Below are positions 18,268 through 27,626 of a stretch of 64,000 bases of DNA, piece after piece (positions within the stretch are counted from its first letter, which is position 1; every line of letters starts with the position of its first letter). A program made the translations under genes and the position numbers. This DNA is from Rossellomorea marisflavi. Lineage in GTDB: Bacteria; Bacillota; Bacilli; Bacillales; Bacillaceae_B. The DNA is taken from positions 546,001 to 610,000 of the forward strand of contig NZ_CP081870.1 of the NCBI RefSeq assembly GCF_022170785.1, given 5' to 3'. Under the pieces are notes generated by a model. That model was not told the DNA's origin and did not search any database. It saw only the letters and a list, made by a program, of their open reading frames with translations.

Positions 18268-18412
18268 TGGAAAGAGCCCGTTCCGTTCCGCTGCGGCCAC
18301 CCGCTTTCCATGGGGCGTGCGGTGAGCCGCTTCGGCGTTGCCTGCAGGGTCTCACCCTGCCCGCTTCTCCCATAGGAGTCGGGAGGCCTTCGCTGCACTG
18401 CACTCTGTGCGA
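18268..18412 (+). repeat. Palindromic repeat family A, copy A6
   Basis: Third unit of the array, same orientation, with GCTTCTCCC replacing GCTATTCCC in the right arm. Confidence 0.92.
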
Positions 18413-18599
18413 GGGAAAGGGGATGTGCTGATTTGATGCAAGGTATCGCATCCAGTTTTTTGCAATGAATGCGTGCTGAATGCGAGCTTTTTATGTTCGC
18501 TATACTTTGGCGCAGGAGAAGCAGGACATCCCCATCCTAGTTTCTTTATTAGCATGACTTTCTATCCTTATTAACAAACGATTACCTCTCCTAGTCCAA

Positions 18600-18732
18600 C
18601 ACCACTGAGTGGATTGGAGCGGAAGGGATTTGACTCCTGCGGAAAAGGGGGATGATCGAGACCCCGCAGGCACGAGGAGGCTCGACATGCTCCCCGCGGA
18701 AAGCAAATCCCTGCAGCGCAAAGGAACGGGCT
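18600..18732 (-). repeat. Palindromic repeat family B, copy B2 (intact)
   Basis: GAGCGGAAGGGATTTGACTCC ... GAAAGCAAATCCCTGCAGCGC: outer arms pair over AGGGATTTG / CAAATCCCT, inner arms CTCCTGCGG / CCGCGGA-type. The core carries GGCACGAGGAGGCTCGAC, the sequence split by the IS110 element in copy B3. Confidence 0.9.
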
Positions 18733-18806
18733 AGTCTGCCACCGTGGACTTCATATAGAGTTATTTAGCCATCAATATTCTCATACCCAAGGTGATCAAA
18801 ACCCTT

Positions 18807-18838
18807 CTGGTCCGAGTCGCGCTACGTCTCAGGTCCTA
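18807..18838 (+). promoter_or_regulatory. Candidate LiaR operator upstream of liaI
   Basis: Imperfect inverted repeat: left half TGGTCCGAGTCG, right half CGTCTCAGGTCC, separated by a few bases, about 80 bp upstream of liaI. GGTCCGAG resembles the LiaR-box half-site described for B. subtilis and Listeria. A 6-bp hairpin CTCGTT/AACGAG at about 18857-18873 lies between it and the gene. Confidence 0.55.
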
Positions 18839-18918
18839 GTGTGAAATCTGGCTGTAGCTCGTTATGGAAAACGAGCGTAGCAGGTAGGATAAAGACATGA
18901 AGAAGAAAGGAGGAAACA

Positions 18919-19266
18919 ATGATGAAGAAATTCGGTTTGATTGTGGCAGGGGGGATCTCGGCCATCGTGCTTCTTGTGAATCTGGGTCCGATCGCGGTCC
19001 TTCTTATATCGGGTGCCCTCATGTACGTGAGTATCAAGCAATTCCTGAAAACAGACTCGACATTCGCCAAGATCGTCTGGGCGTTGATCGGTCTTGCAGC
19101 TTTCAGCTCGACCGTCTCGAACTTCCCGGCCATCATCGGCTTGGTTGCCCTGTACGTGCTCTATGTGATCTATAAGAACTGGAACAAAGAAGAAGTGGTG
19201 AAAGAAGAATCCGCCGATCCGTTCACGAACTTTGAACGTGAATGGTCCAAATTGAATAAAAACTGA
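18919..19266 (+). CDS. liaI: LiaI-type small membrane protein
   Basis: 115 residues, three to four hydrophobic segments (GLIVAGGISAIVLLVN, IAVLLISGALMYV, AFSSTVSNFPAIIGLVALYVLYVIY) and an acidic/basic tail ending FEREWSKLNKN, like the DDEWEEFLKKK tail of B. subtilis LiaI. LiaI is a membrane anchor that helps recruit the PspA-like LiaH under cell-envelope stress. It lies 20 bp upstream of liaH. AAAGGAGG binding site; ATG 18919 and ATG 18922 are both possible starts. Confidence 0.82.
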   Translation: MMKKFGLIVAGGISAIVLLVNLGPIAVLLISGALMYVSIKQFLKTDSTFAKIVWALIGLAAFSSTVSNFPAIIGLVALYVLYVIYKNWNKEEVVKEESADPFTNFEREWSKLNKN

Positions 19267-19286
19267 TCTTAAAGGAGAGAAAAACA

Positions 19287-19931
19287 ATGGGAAACTTATT
19301 TCAACGAATCAAACATACCGTCATGTCCGATATCCACGAAGTCATCGATAAAAAGGAACAGAAGAATCCGATCGCTGTGCTCAACCAGTACTTGAGACAG
19401 TGTGAGCAAGAGGTAGAAAAAGTCCAGAAGCTGATGGAGCGCCAGTACACGCTGAAGGAAGAGTTCAAGAAAGAGCATCATCATGCTCTATCCCTTGCAG
19501 AAAAGCGTAAGCATCAGGCAGAGGTGGCAGGGAACGCAGGAGAAACTGAGCTTCATCAGTTTGCCGTTCAGGAGCAGGCTTTCTATGAAGAAAGGGCAAT
19601 GAGAATTGCTGAATCTGCAGCTCAGGCTGAAAAGGATCTTCAGGATCTGGAGCGAAAATATGAAGAGATGAAACACAAACTGAAGGATATGTACATCAAA
19701 CGCATGGAACTCATGGGAAGGGAGAATATTGCCCGTGCCCAGAGCAAGGTCAATACTGTACTGGATCCGTCTGCGGGATATACGGATGGTCGTTTCTCCA
19801 AGTTTGATGAGATCGAACAGTATCTTGATCGGTTGGAGCATGGAGTCCAAAACTCGTACTACCGCTCGACCATCGATGCCAAGATCGCACAATTGGAAAA
19901 AGAAACGAAAAAAGAAGAAACAGCTTCATAA
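19287..19931 (+). CDS. liaH: PspA/IM30-family protein LiaH
   Basis: 214 residues, almost entirely coiled coil (about 25-140), starting MGNLFQRIKHTVMSDIHEVIDKK without the extended amphipathic helix of PspA. Forms large cytosolic rings that move to the membrane during envelope damage (bacitracin, daptomycin and similar). It sits behind liaI and before a hairpin that separates it from liaF, as expected for high expression of liaIH and lower expression of the regulators. Confidence 0.88.
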   Translation: MGNLFQRIKHTVMSDIHEVIDKKEQKNPIAVLNQYLRQCEQEVEKVQKLMERQYTLKEEFKKEHHHALSLAEKRKHQAEVAGNAGETELHQFAVQEQAFYEERAMRIAESAAQAEKDLQDLERKYEEMKHKLKDMYIKRMELMGRENIARAQSKVNTVLDPSAGYTDGRFSKFDEIEQYLDRLEHGVQNSYYRSTIDAKIAQLEKETKKEETAS

Positions 19932-19952
19932 AACATGGTATTCTAATCATAG

Positions 19953-19990
19953 TGAAAAAGGGGTTGCCCGAATCGGGTCACCCCCTTTCC
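19953..19990 (+). terminator. Intercistronic hairpin between liaH and liaF
   Basis: AAAGGGGTTGCCCGA / TCGGGTCACCCCCTTT stem. In B. subtilis most liaI-promoter transcripts stop after liaH; this hairpin probably has that role. Confidence 0.65.
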
Positions 19991-20020
19991 GATTGATAGA
20001 CAAGGGAAGGAGGGAATGCT

Positions 20021-20752
20021 TTGATCAATCGACTTAGAACCGACGGCATCAGCTGGATCATCTTGATCGGGATATTATTACTGTTCCTTGAGGTGTCTTT
20101 TTTTGATGGAGGTGTTCTCATCTTCCTTTGCATCGCAGCCTTCTGCATCTATCTTGGAAGAAAGAAGCTGCCGAGCAAATCGGGGAGGCTTCTCATGTGG
20201 TTCGGGATCATCGTCCTCGTGGTCAATATTTTCAACACCGTGGCCTTCAAGTTCTCGCTATTTGCCCTATTGCTCTATGTGATCTTCCGCTATGCCGACT
20301 CGAAAAAATCGCCTAAGATGGTGCAACCATCATTTAAGGAAGGAGCTCCGCCCTTGAAGGCTCCCGTCGTGCTAAAACGGGCAGCCATCCAAAACGAATG
20401 GTTCGGTCGCAAGAAGACGCCTGAGGGGGTCTACGAGTGGGAAGATATCAATGTTCAGGGAATCATCGGTGATACGGTCATCGATCTCGGGAATACGTAC
20501 CTGCCGAAAGGAACGTCAGTTGTGACGGTAAGGAACATCCTGGGGAGCGTTGAAATCCTGGTTCCTTATGATGTGGAAGTGAGCATCCATCACTCCGTCC
20601 TGGCGGGAGCGATTGAAGTATTCGAGCATCAGGAACCCCGGGTTTTCAATGAGTCCCTCTATTATCAAACACCAGGCTACGAGGAAGCCCCGCAAAAAGT
20701 GAAGGTAGTCATATCTATGTGGGTGGGGGATCTCGAGGTGAAACGGACATGA
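20021..20752 (+). CDS. liaF: LiaF, negative regulator of LiaRS
   Basis: 243 residues. The N-terminal half holds about four hydrophobic segments (ISWIILIGILLLFLEVSFFD, GVLIFLCIAAFCIYLG, LMWFGIIVLVVNIFNTVAF), and the C-terminal DUF2154-like beta domain contains the GVYEWEDINVQGIIGDTVIDL and NILGSVEILVPYDVEVSI motifs. LiaF keeps the histidine kinase LiaS silent without envelope stress. Starts at TTG 20021 with AAGGAGGGA; no in-frame ATG fits. Its stop overlaps the liaS start by four bases (ATGA), implying translational coupling. Confidence 0.87.
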   Translation: MINRLRTDGISWIILIGILLLFLEVSFFDGGVLIFLCIAAFCIYLGRKKLPSKSGRLLMWFGIIVLVVNIFNTVAFKFSLFALLLYVIFRYADSKKSPKMVQPSFKEGAPPLKAPVVLKRAAIQNEWFGRKKTPEGVYEWEDINVQGIIGDTVIDLGNTYLPKGTSVVTVRNILGSVEILVPYDVEVSIHHSVLAGAIEVFEHQEPRVFNESLYYQTPGYEEAPQKVKVVISMWVGDLEVKRT

Positions 20753-21795
20753 GCAGCGTAGGAAAGCAGGTCATACGCAGTATTCTGTTATCACTGGGAC
20801 TCTTCATCCTTGTCACGGCAGGCTATTTTTATCTTTTCCCCCTATCTGATTGGGCTCTGCTCCTTGAAGTGGAAATCATGGATATTCCCGGGGTGGGGTT
20901 CATCTTGTTCGTTTGTTTGATCATCGGGGGGGCATTCGGTGTGAAAACGGGCTTGGGACAGAAGCAGCAGTTCAGGGAAATTGAAGAGGCGCTCCTTCTG
21001 GCCAAGCAAGGGAAGCCTGTGCAAATTAAGGATGATGGAGGAGAGCTCTACCATGTGCTGAGAAAAGCCGATGATTTAAGGACGCAGCTTTCAGAGCAGG
21101 CAAGGACCTCACAGAAGCTTGCCACGCAAAAAGCGGAAGAGTCGGAAAAACGTGTCCAGGAAATCGTATCGGAGGAGAGGAATCGGCTGGCGAGGGAACT
21201 TCATGACTCTGTCAGCCAGCAATTGTTCGCAGCCTCCATGCTTATGTCTGCCATAGCGGAGACCCCTTCTGAATCCCGCTCTCCGGGGGAACAGAAGCAG
21301 CTTGATATGGTGGAAAGGACGATCCAGCAATCCCAGCTTGAGATGCGGGCGCTTCTTCTCCATCTTCGTCCTGTAGCCCTGAGAGGGAAGACCCTTCAGC
21401 AGGGAATGGAAGAACTCCTTGTGGAGCTGGCCCAGAAGATGCCTCTTGATATCCAGTGGAAGGTGGAGGAGATGGATCTTGATAAAGGAGTGGAGGACCA
21501 TCTATTCCGGATCTTGCAGGAATCCGTATCCAACACCCTGCGCCATGCAAAGGCGGCGAGCCTTGATGTCCGGTTGATCATCCGTGAATCCATGATCATC
21601 TTGAGGGTTGTGGATGATGGTCAGGGATTCGATGTGAACGAGTCCAAGGTGACAAGCTCCTATGGACTTCAGAATATGAAAGAACGAGCCCTGGAAATCG
21701 GGGGCACGGTCAAAATCATCAGTGTACCGGGTAAAGGCACAAGTCTGGAAGTCAAGGTGCCTGTTGTGGAGAAGGAAGGGGATAGTCATGATTAA
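20749..21795 (+). CDS. liaS: LiaS sensor histidine kinase
   Basis: 348 residues. Short extracytoplasmic loop between two TM segments (about 10-30 and 48-65) as in intramembrane-sensing kinases, a HAMP-like segment, then HisKA_3 with the phospho-acceptor His152 in [13 protein letters not shown] and HATPase_c with DDGQGFD and [11 protein letters not shown]. Phosphorylates LiaR. ATG 20749 overlaps the liaF stop, and its own 3' end overlaps liaR by eight bases. The frame is open up to 20719, but that would begin inside liaF without a binding site. Confidence 0.88.
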   Translation: MSSVGKQVIRSILLSLGLFILVTAGYFYLFPLSDWALLLEVEIMDIPGVGFILFVCLIIGGAFGVKTGLGQKQQFREIEEALLLAKQGKPVQIKDDGGELYHVLRKADDLRTQLSEQARTSQKLATQKAEESEKRVQEIVSEERNRLARELHDSVSQQLFAASMLMSAIAETPSESRSPGEQKQLDMVERTIQQSQLEMRALLLHLRPVALRGKTLQQGMEELLVELAQKMPLDIQWKVEEMDLDKGVEDHLFRILQESVSNTLRHAKAASLDVRLIIRESMIILRVVDDGQGFDVNESKVTSSYGLQNMKERALEIGGTVKIISVPGKGTSLEVKVPVVEKEGDSHD

Positions 21796-22420
21796 GGTAG
21801 TATTTGTTGATGACCATGAAATGGTGAGGATCGGTGTATCCGCCTATCTGTCAGCGCAGCCGGATATCGAAGTCGTCGGAGAAGCATCCGATGGCAGTGA
21901 AGGGGTCCGAATGGCATTGGAGCTGCGACCGGACATCATCTTGATGGATCTCGTCATGAAAGGGATGGACGGCATCGAAGCCACGAAAAATATCGTCTCC
22001 CAGTGGCCGGAAGCAAAGATCATCATCGTCACAAGCTTCCTGGATGATGACAAAGTGTATCCTGCCCTTGAAGCGGGTGCGGTCAGCTACATGCTGAAAA
22101 CGTCCAAGGCGAGCGACATTGCGGAAGCCGTCAGGAAGACCTATGCCGGTCAATCAATCCTTGAGCCTGAAGTGACGGGGAAGATGATGACCCGGATGAG
22201 GCAGAAGACCGTCAGCCATCCCCATGAGGAGCTGACGAACAGGGAGCTTGAAATCCTTCTGTTGATGACTCAGGGCAAGACGAATCAAGAGATTGCCGAT
22301 GAGCTCTTCATCGCATTGAAGACGGTCAAGACCCATGTCAGCAATATCCTATCGAAGCTTGATGTACAGGACCGGACACAGGCAGTCATCTATGCATTCA
22401 AACACGATCTGGCCAGATAG
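21788..22420 (+). CDS. liaR: LiaR response regulator (NarL/LuxR type)
   Basis: 210 residues: receiver domain with [11 protein letters not shown] acidic pocket, phospho-acceptor Asp54 (DIILMDLVM) and conserved Lys in YMLKTSK, followed by a LuxR-type HTH ([22 protein letters not shown] and [13 protein letters not shown]). Activated by LiaS, it should bind the site upstream of liaI. ATG 21788 has AAGGGGATAG upstream. Last gene of the operon, with a hairpin and T7 run after it. Confidence 0.9.
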   Translation: MIKVVFVDDHEMVRIGVSAYLSAQPDIEVVGEASDGSEGVRMALELRPDIILMDLVMKGMDGIEATKNIVSQWPEAKIIIVTSFLDDDKVYPALEAGAVSYMLKTSKASDIAEAVRKTYAGQSILEPEVTGKMMTRMRQKTVSHPHEELTNRELEILLLMTQGKTNQEIADELFIALKTVKTHVSNILSKLDVQDRTQAVIYAFKHDLAR

Positions 22421-22448
22421 CCATGGGAAAAGACGTTTCCGACAGGGA

Positions 22449-22480
22449 GAAGATCCTGCCGGAAGGGTCTTTTTTTAGTT
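22449..22480 (+). terminator. Terminator after liaR
   Basis: AGATCCTGCCGG / AAGGGTCT imperfect stem followed by T7. Confidence 0.65.
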
Positions 22481-22649
22481 GTTTCACATTTTTTTGCATT
22501 TCCGCCGGGTTGAAACTATATATCTGAGAAGGGTAGATGGTAATATTAGTATAAACGGAGGAAATTAGCCATATTTCGTCAAAAGACAGGCAGGAAATGA
22601 TAAAATAGGCGGTATATTGTCAAAAAAAGAAAGATTAGGAGTGAAAGAA

Positions 22650-23582
22650 ATGAATGGTTCTTTAAATAAACCAAAGGGGTTCGGACAAATCCTGGATCAA
22701 ACGTTCCGCCTGAGTAAACAGCATTTTAAAACGTTTTTCCTCGTATTCCTGACGCTGGTCGGTCCGTTTTTCCTATTGGAGGCACTCATCAGCCTGATGA
22801 TGGGAACGAGCTTCCTGAAAGAAGTATCAGTAGGACCCGAAATCTTCAGCGGTGCTGGATTTGAAAGCTGGGCTAATGATATCGCGGCGGAAGAGGAAGC
22901 TATAACTCCTGGCGATCTAATCGGGTCGCTACTTCTCGGTTTGGTTACCCTTGTCTCGTTTTTGATCTATCCGGCTGCCCAGGGTGCGATCATCTTTGCC
23001 GTTGATCATATCCGGAAGGGGGAGAGCTTCACCTATAAGCAGATTCTTAAGGAAGGTTTTTCACGTTACGGCCCCCTTCTCGGTAGCACCCTTCTCATTT
23101 CTCTCATCGGGGGTGGGATGATGATTATTCCTATGATCATTATCGCTTTCCTAATTGCGTTTGGCACTCTCGTCCATCCTTTTATAGGAATCATGATGAG
23201 CATCGTATTATTCACCGCCCTCTTCGTCGGAGTTTTGTATTTTATGGTGCGTTGGGGCTTCGGTGTCGCTATCTCCGCCATGGAAAAGGGCAGTGCGCCG
23301 GGGCTTGGACGAAGCTGGCACCTGACGAAAAGACGTACTTGGACCATCGTAGGATTGTTCGTGATCTATGCATTGATCGTGGGTGTCATCACTGGGGTGT
23401 TGCCACTGACGCTGGGAATCTTCCTTGGGAATAGCGTAGTATATCAACTTGTCGTCAACCTTGTCACCCTATTCACAACGATGATTATTTCAGTCGGGTA
23501 TGCCATTATCTATTTCGACTTGAAAATACGTAATGATGGGGACGACCTTGATCAATTAATCGATGAATATGAGACGGTCTGA
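22650..23582 (+). CDS. Multi-pass membrane protein of the MoxR/DUF58 cluster
   Basis: 310 residues with about six to seven long hydrophobic stretches; begins NGSLNKPKGFGQILDQTFRLSKQHF, a layout seen in proteins carrying the glycerophosphoryl-diester-phosphodiesterase membrane domain found at the head of such clusters. No catalytic motif seen. ATG 22650 has TTAGGAGTG upstream; the frame is open from 22617, but without a binding site. It starts a run of five genes read in the same direction to 27626, probably one operon. Confidence 0.75.
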   Translation: MNGSLNKPKGFGQILDQTFRLSKQHFKTFFLVFLTLVGPFFLLEALISLMMGTSFLKEVSVGPEIFSGAGFESWANDIAAEEEAITPGDLIGSLLLGLVTLVSFLIYPAAQGAIIFAVDHIRKGESFTYKQILKEGFSRYGPLLGSTLLISLIGGGMMIIPMIIIAFLIAFGTLVHPFIGIMMSIVLFTALFVGVLYFMVRWGFGVAISAMEKGSAPGLGRSWHLTKRRTWTIVGLFVIYALIVGVITGVLPLTLGIFLGNSVVYQLVVNLVTLFTTMIISVGYAIIYFDLKIRNDGDDLDQLIDEYETV

Positions 23583-23616
23583 TTGGAAGTATGATAGGAA
23601 GTAGGTGAGGAACGGA

Positions 23617-24249
23617 TTGTTGAATGAAGGGAAAGCACGTGATCAGTTGGAAGATATCCTGAATGATCCGGAATATCAGGCCTATCATAAGGATCCGGGT
23701 TTCTTCAGCGAACTTTGGGATAAAGCACTTGAGGCGATTGCCAAGGCAATCGAGGCCATATTTCCAGCTGTGGAGCCGACAGCAAGGGCATCCTCCATCA
23801 TTTTGATCGGTATCATCGCCTGTCTCATCATTGCGCTGGTGGTCATCACCATAGTGCTGATAAGCAGGAAGGTGAAAAGAAGGAAGCTGAACGAGCGCAA
23901 GCCGCTCCAGTCCATGAACGAACTGGAATGGTCGTACGAGAGGCATATGAAAGAATCCGAGTCACTTGCCGCCTCAGGCAATCATTCTCAGGCAACGCGT
24001 CATATGTTCCTCGCCCTCCTGCTCTATTTCCATGAAAGGGAATGGCTGAAGGCGATGGTATGGAAGACGAACTGGGACTACTATGATGAGCTGAGAAAGG
24101 TCAATAAGGAATGGGCTGATCGCTTTTACAGGCTGGCGATCGTCTTTGATCAAGTGGCATACGGGGAACGTGAAGTAGATGCCGAGGAATACGCCTCATT
24201 CCGAGATGAGGCGATCGAGCTTATGAAAGACAAGGCACATGAGGGCTAA
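23617..24249 (+). CDS. DUF4129-domain membrane protein
   Basis: About 210 residues. One strong TM segment (SSIILIGIIACLIIALVVITIVLI) follows a short N-terminal soluble part; the cytosolic part, with Trp-rich WLKAMVWKTNWDYYDEL and FDQVAYGEREVDAEEYASF, is the DUF4129 signature. Usually found beside MoxR and DUF58 genes and thought to belong to one membrane-associated complex. TTG 23617 is chosen because AGGTGAGGA lies eight bases upstream; GTG 23605 or TTG 23620 are also possible. Confidence 0.75.
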   Translation: MLNEGKARDQLEDILNDPEYQAYHKDPGFFSELWDKALEAIAKAIEAIFPAVEPTARASSIILIGIIACLIIALVVITIVLISRKVKRRKLNERKPLQSMNELEWSYERHMKESESLAASGNHSQATRHMFLALLLYFHEREWLKAMVWKTNWDYYDELRKVNKEWADRFYRLAIVFDQVAYGEREVDAEEYASFRDEAIELMKDKAHEG

Positions 24250-24269
24250 AAGGGAGGGAGGAAAGAGCA

Positions 24270-25394
24270 TTGAAACGATTGTCAAATCTTAAAGGATGGA
24301 TCGGATTTGCCGTTGCCATCGCACTATTCCTGACGGCGGGCATCCTCCTATCAGGAGATAAGCCGAAGGACTATAAGCCGTTCCTTTCCGAATCACCCTC
24401 CCCGACAGGAACAAAAGCGCTTTATACGTACCTTGGGCAGGAAGCACCGGAAGTATCGCGGTGGGAGTTGCCTTCTGACCGTCTTCCGGATGGGTCGGAT
24501 CAGCTGCTGATCATGATCGAACCTTTTTCTTTCCCCACCCAGGAGGAAATCCAAGGGTATGAGGAGTTCATGGAAAGAGGGAATACCATCCTGCTCATCA
24601 AAGAAGACCCGGATGGATTATTCGGAATCGAAACGGAGTATACCGACCAGTTTACAAACAATGTCAGTCTGGGGCAGAGACTCTTCAGAACAGGCGAGCT
24701 ATCGAATGTAAGGATCATACCGGAAGACGATGTAGTTCTGCTGAGTGATCGGGAAGGAGCCGTTGCGACGAAGCGCGAATTTGGTGACGGCGAACTCATT
24801 GTCTCGACAAATCCACAGTGGTTCATCAACAACACGATCCTGAAGAAGGAACATCTTCCCATTCTCCTGACCCTCCTGAGAGAAGCAGGTGCCGATGATA
24901 AAGAGGCCATCCTGTTTGATGAGTACTATCACTACGGCACTTCAGGACTGCGGGATGTACTGGTGTATCCGCAGTGGATGCTCATCTTCTTGTTGCAGGT
25001 CATCATCTTGACCATCCTCTGGCTCTGGCTGAAAGGGAAACGATTCGGCCCCATTGAAACGGTCAGAGAGGAAACAGTCAGGTTCAGCGATGAACGGATC
25101 CGGGCACTGGGCTCATGGTACATAAGGAGAAAGCTCTATAAGGAATCCCTCCAAATGCAGGCGGACTATGTCAGGCAATCCCTTCAAGACCGCTGGGGCA
25201 TCCCCACATCAAAAGAGTGGCCGGATATACAGGATTCCCTGAAGCGAAGGGTCAAGCTTCTCCCGGATAAGAAGATCATGGCGATCACAGAGGGGCTTCC
25301 GGTCGTCCTGCAGAGAGCAAGGTTGGATCAAGTGGAATACGTAAAGTGGTCACAAGTGATTGACGAATTGAGGAAAGAGGTGGAGGATCTATGA
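24270..25394 (+). CDS. DUF4350-domain protein
   Basis: 374 residues: an N-terminal TM segment (WIGFAVAIALFLTAGILL), an extracytoplasmic domain with SESPSPTGTKALYTYL and DEYYHYGTSG typical of DUF4350, a second TM segment near residues 230-250 (LIFLLQVIILTILWLWL), and a cytosolic tail. TTG start at 24270 behind AGGGAGGGAGGAAA. Stop overlaps the MoxR ATG by four bases. Biochemical role unknown; position suggests a substrate-recognition or scaffold part of the cluster. Confidence 0.78.
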   Translation: MKRLSNLKGWIGFAVAIALFLTAGILLSGDKPKDYKPFLSESPSPTGTKALYTYLGQEAPEVSRWELPSDRLPDGSDQLLIMIEPFSFPTQEEIQGYEEFMERGNTILLIKEDPDGLFGIETEYTDQFTNNVSLGQRLFRTGELSNVRIIPEDDVVLLSDREGAVATKREFGDGELIVSTNPQWFINNTILKKEHLPILLTLLREAGADDKEAILFDEYYHYGTSGLRDVLVYPQWMLIFLLQVIILTILWLWLKGKRFGPIETVREETVRFSDERIRALGSWYIRRKLYKESLQMQADYVRQSLQDRWGIPTSKEWPDIQDSLKRRVKLLPDKKIMAITEGLPVVLQRARLDQVEYVKWSQVIDELRKEVEDL

Positions 25395-26317
25395 ATCAAG
25401 AGATAAACGTCCTATTGAGTAAATATGAAGAGAGAATCATCGGTCAATCTACGAACCTGAGATTATTGCTATCTGCTGTACTGGCAGGAGGACATGTCCT
25501 CGTGGAAGGTGTGCCGGGTACGGGTAAGACACAGATGGTGAAGACGCTGGCAAGACTGATCGGCGGAGGATTCAACAGGATCCAGTTCACCCCGGACCTT
25601 CTCCCGAGCGATATTACGGGGAGCACCATCTACAATATGAAAGAAAGCTCCTTCCAGACTCTGAAGGGACCGATTTTCACGAACATCCTATTAGCGGATG
25701 AAATCAACCGGACACCAGCAAAGACCCAGGCTGCCCTGTTGGAAGCGATGGAGGAGAAACAGGTCACCATCCAAGGGAAGACGTATACCCTCGAAGAAGT
25801 ATTCTTCGTCGTTGCAACGCAGAACCCGTTGGAGTTCGAAGGGACGTATCCTCTTCCGGAGGCCCAGCAGGACCGATTCCTCTTCAAGCTCGATATTGAC
25901 TTCCCTGCATTTGCAGAAGAGAAACAAGTGCTGGCCCAGGTGATTGCCGGGATCCGCACAGAGTCAGATGCACCGGTCATGGACCTGGCCACCTTCCTCT
26001 CCATCAGGAATGAAATAGAAGGGGTGACCATCAACGATGCCGTACTGGATTACATCATGCAAATCGTCCGGCGTACCCGTGAGACGGAATCGATCCGCTT
26101 CGGAGCAAGTACACGTGCCGCCATTTCCATTGCGCGGGCTGCACGGGCATGGGCATACCTTCAGGAGAGGGACTACGTGACTCCGGATGACGTTAAGATT
26201 GTAGCAAAACCAGCTCTAAGGCACAGGATCCAGCTATCCCCGCATGTAGAATTGGAGGGATTGACCGTTGACCAAATCATCCAGGAACTTGTTGGGTCGG
26301 TTACTGTTCCAAGATAA
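25391..26317 (+). CDS. MoxR-family AAA+ ATPase
   Basis: 308 residues, usual MoxR length. Walker A GVPGTGKT, Walker B LLADEINRTPAKTQ, sensor 1 ATQNPLEFEGTYPLPEAQQDRF and the C-terminal lid are all present. MoxR proteins act as chaperone-like ATPases that mature partner complexes, usually with a DUF58/VWA protein encoded next door, as here. It overlaps the preceding gene by four bases and the following DUF58 gene by about 50 bp, so production is tightly coupled. Confidence 0.92.
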   Translation: MNQEINVLLSKYEERIIGQSTNLRLLLSAVLAGGHVLVEGVPGTGKTQMVKTLARLIGGGFNRIQFTPDLLPSDITGSTIYNMKESSFQTLKGPIFTNILLADEINRTPAKTQAALLEAMEEKQVTIQGKTYTLEEVFFVVATQNPLEFEGTYPLPEAQQDRFLFKLDIDFPAFAEEKQVLAQVIAGIRTESDAPVMDLATFLSIRNEIEGVTINDAVLDYIMQIVRRTRETESIRFGASTRAAISIARAARAWAYLQERDYVTPDDVKIVAKPALRHRIQLSPHVELEGLTVDQIIQELVGSVTVPR

Positions 26318-27626
26318 GGGGGTCCTTCCGACAGGAAAACTTCTAATCGTACTCGGTATTGCTTCAATCCTCCTGATCGTAGCGGGGGGATTCGGTCTGC
26401 CGTGGCCACTTGTTTTCCTCATCGATGCACTCCTGATCGGTCTCAGCCTGTGCGATCTCCTTCTATCACCTAAGAAGAAAGAGGTGGGGATGTCAAGGCA
26501 GATTGAGAATCAGCTGGAACGGGGGCTGGAATATAAAGTGGACCTTCACATCCATAACGCTTCCCATCATGAGATGCTCATCGAACTGAAGGACGGGCTC
26601 CCGCAAGTGTTTGAGGCGCGTTTCCCCCTGAAAGGGAAAATCCCGGCTTCCAGCAGTTTAAGCGGAAGCTATAACATGATTGCGCCCGTCCGGGGTGATT
26701 ACAATCTTAGTCGTATCTACCTTCGCTACAGGAGCCGATTGGGACTATGGGCAAAGCAGAAGACATTTGAAACGGACGACGCGGTTCGAGTCATTCCGGA
26801 TCTTACAGAGACGAGGAAGGTTCTCGAAGACGCCCAGCAGTACCTTATGTATGAAGGGCAGAAAATCAGGAAACAAAAGAGCGGGTCCGGCGAGTTTGCT
26901 AAGATCCGGACATATGTTACGGGCGATGACCCTCGTATGATCAACTGGCGGCAGACAGCCAAGCTCCAGGAAGTCATGACCAATGAGTATGAACCGGAAC
27001 ACGGGAAGTACATCACGATCCTCATCGATTGCGGACGGATGATGGGGGCAGAATTGAAAAAAGGGAATCGGCTGGAGAAATCACTCGAAGCTGCCATGAC
27101 CGTAGCGGCGGCTGCATTGAAGAACGGTGACTATGTATCCGTCATTGGCTTCAGTCGGGAAATCAAAGTATATGTTCCGCCGGCAAAAGGAATGGGGCAT
27201 ATGCAGACGATCCTGGAGCAGATCTACTCGCTTCAAGTGGATGCGGCAGAATCAAACTATGCCCTTGTGTTCCAGCATATCCAGTCGGTGCAGCGAAAGC
27301 GCAGTCTCCTTCTCTTATTCAGTGATGTGCACACATTCTTGAATGAAGATAGTCTCCTCTTTCATTTCCAACGTTTGAGAAGGCAGCATTTATTCCTGAC
27401 AATCGGAGTGGAAGATGAGACGGTCATAAATAGGAGCAAGGATGAGCCTGCCAATGTGAAGGCGACCATGATCAAGAGCATGGCGCAGCAACAAATCATG
27501 GAGAAGAGAAAAGAAAAGATAAAATGGGAAAAACAAGGCCTCCATATGCTGGAGGCCCGTGAGGAGAAACTGGCTTCAACGGCCGTTTCCCATTATATTG
27601 ATGTGTTAAACAGAGGTCTCTTGTAA
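26268..27626 (+). CDS. DUF58 / von Willebrand factor A-like membrane protein
   Basis: 452 residues: two closely spaced TM segments (about 22-62), a beta-rich part, then the DUF58 core (SGSGEFAKIRTYVTGDDPRMINWRQTA, about 205-232) leading into a VWA-like fold with YITILIDCGRMMG in place of a perfect MIDAS DxSxS. Partner of the MoxR ATPase. The first possible start, TTG 26268, lies inside moxR with GGAGGGA upstream; TTGs near 26290 are alternatives. The 3' end overlaps the oppositely oriented SpoIIM-like gene by 21 bp. Confidence 0.85.
   Translation: MTKSSRNLLGRLLFQDKGVLPTGKLLIVLGIASILLIVAGGFGLPWPLVFLIDALLIGLSLCDLLLSPKKKEVGMSRQIENQLERGLEYKVDLHIHNASHHEMLIELKDGLPQVFEARFPLKGKIPASSSLSGSYNMIAPVRGDYNLSRIYLRYRSRLGLWAKQKTFETDDAVRVIPDLTETRKVLEDAQQYLMYEGQKIRKQKSGSGEFAKIRTYVTGDDPRMINWRQTAKLQEVMTNEYEPEHGKYITILIDCGRMMGAELKKGNRLEKSLEAAMTVAAAALKNGDYVSVIGFSREIKVYVPPAKGMGHMQTILEQIYSLQVDAAESNYALVFQHIQSVQRKRSLLLLFSDVHTFLNEDSLLFHFQRLRRQHLFLTIGVEDETVINRSKDEPANVKATMIKSMAQQQIMEKRKEKIKWEKQGLHMLEAREEKLASTAVSHYIDVLNRGLL

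Noticed and set aside
17860..18412. Tandem repeats considered as a CRISPR array
   Set aside because: Units are about 200 bp with near-identical spacers; no short direct repeats with unique spacers and no cas genes.
17733..18721. Small open frames across repeats A4-A6 and B2
   Set aside because: Reading frames of repeat DNA, not genes.
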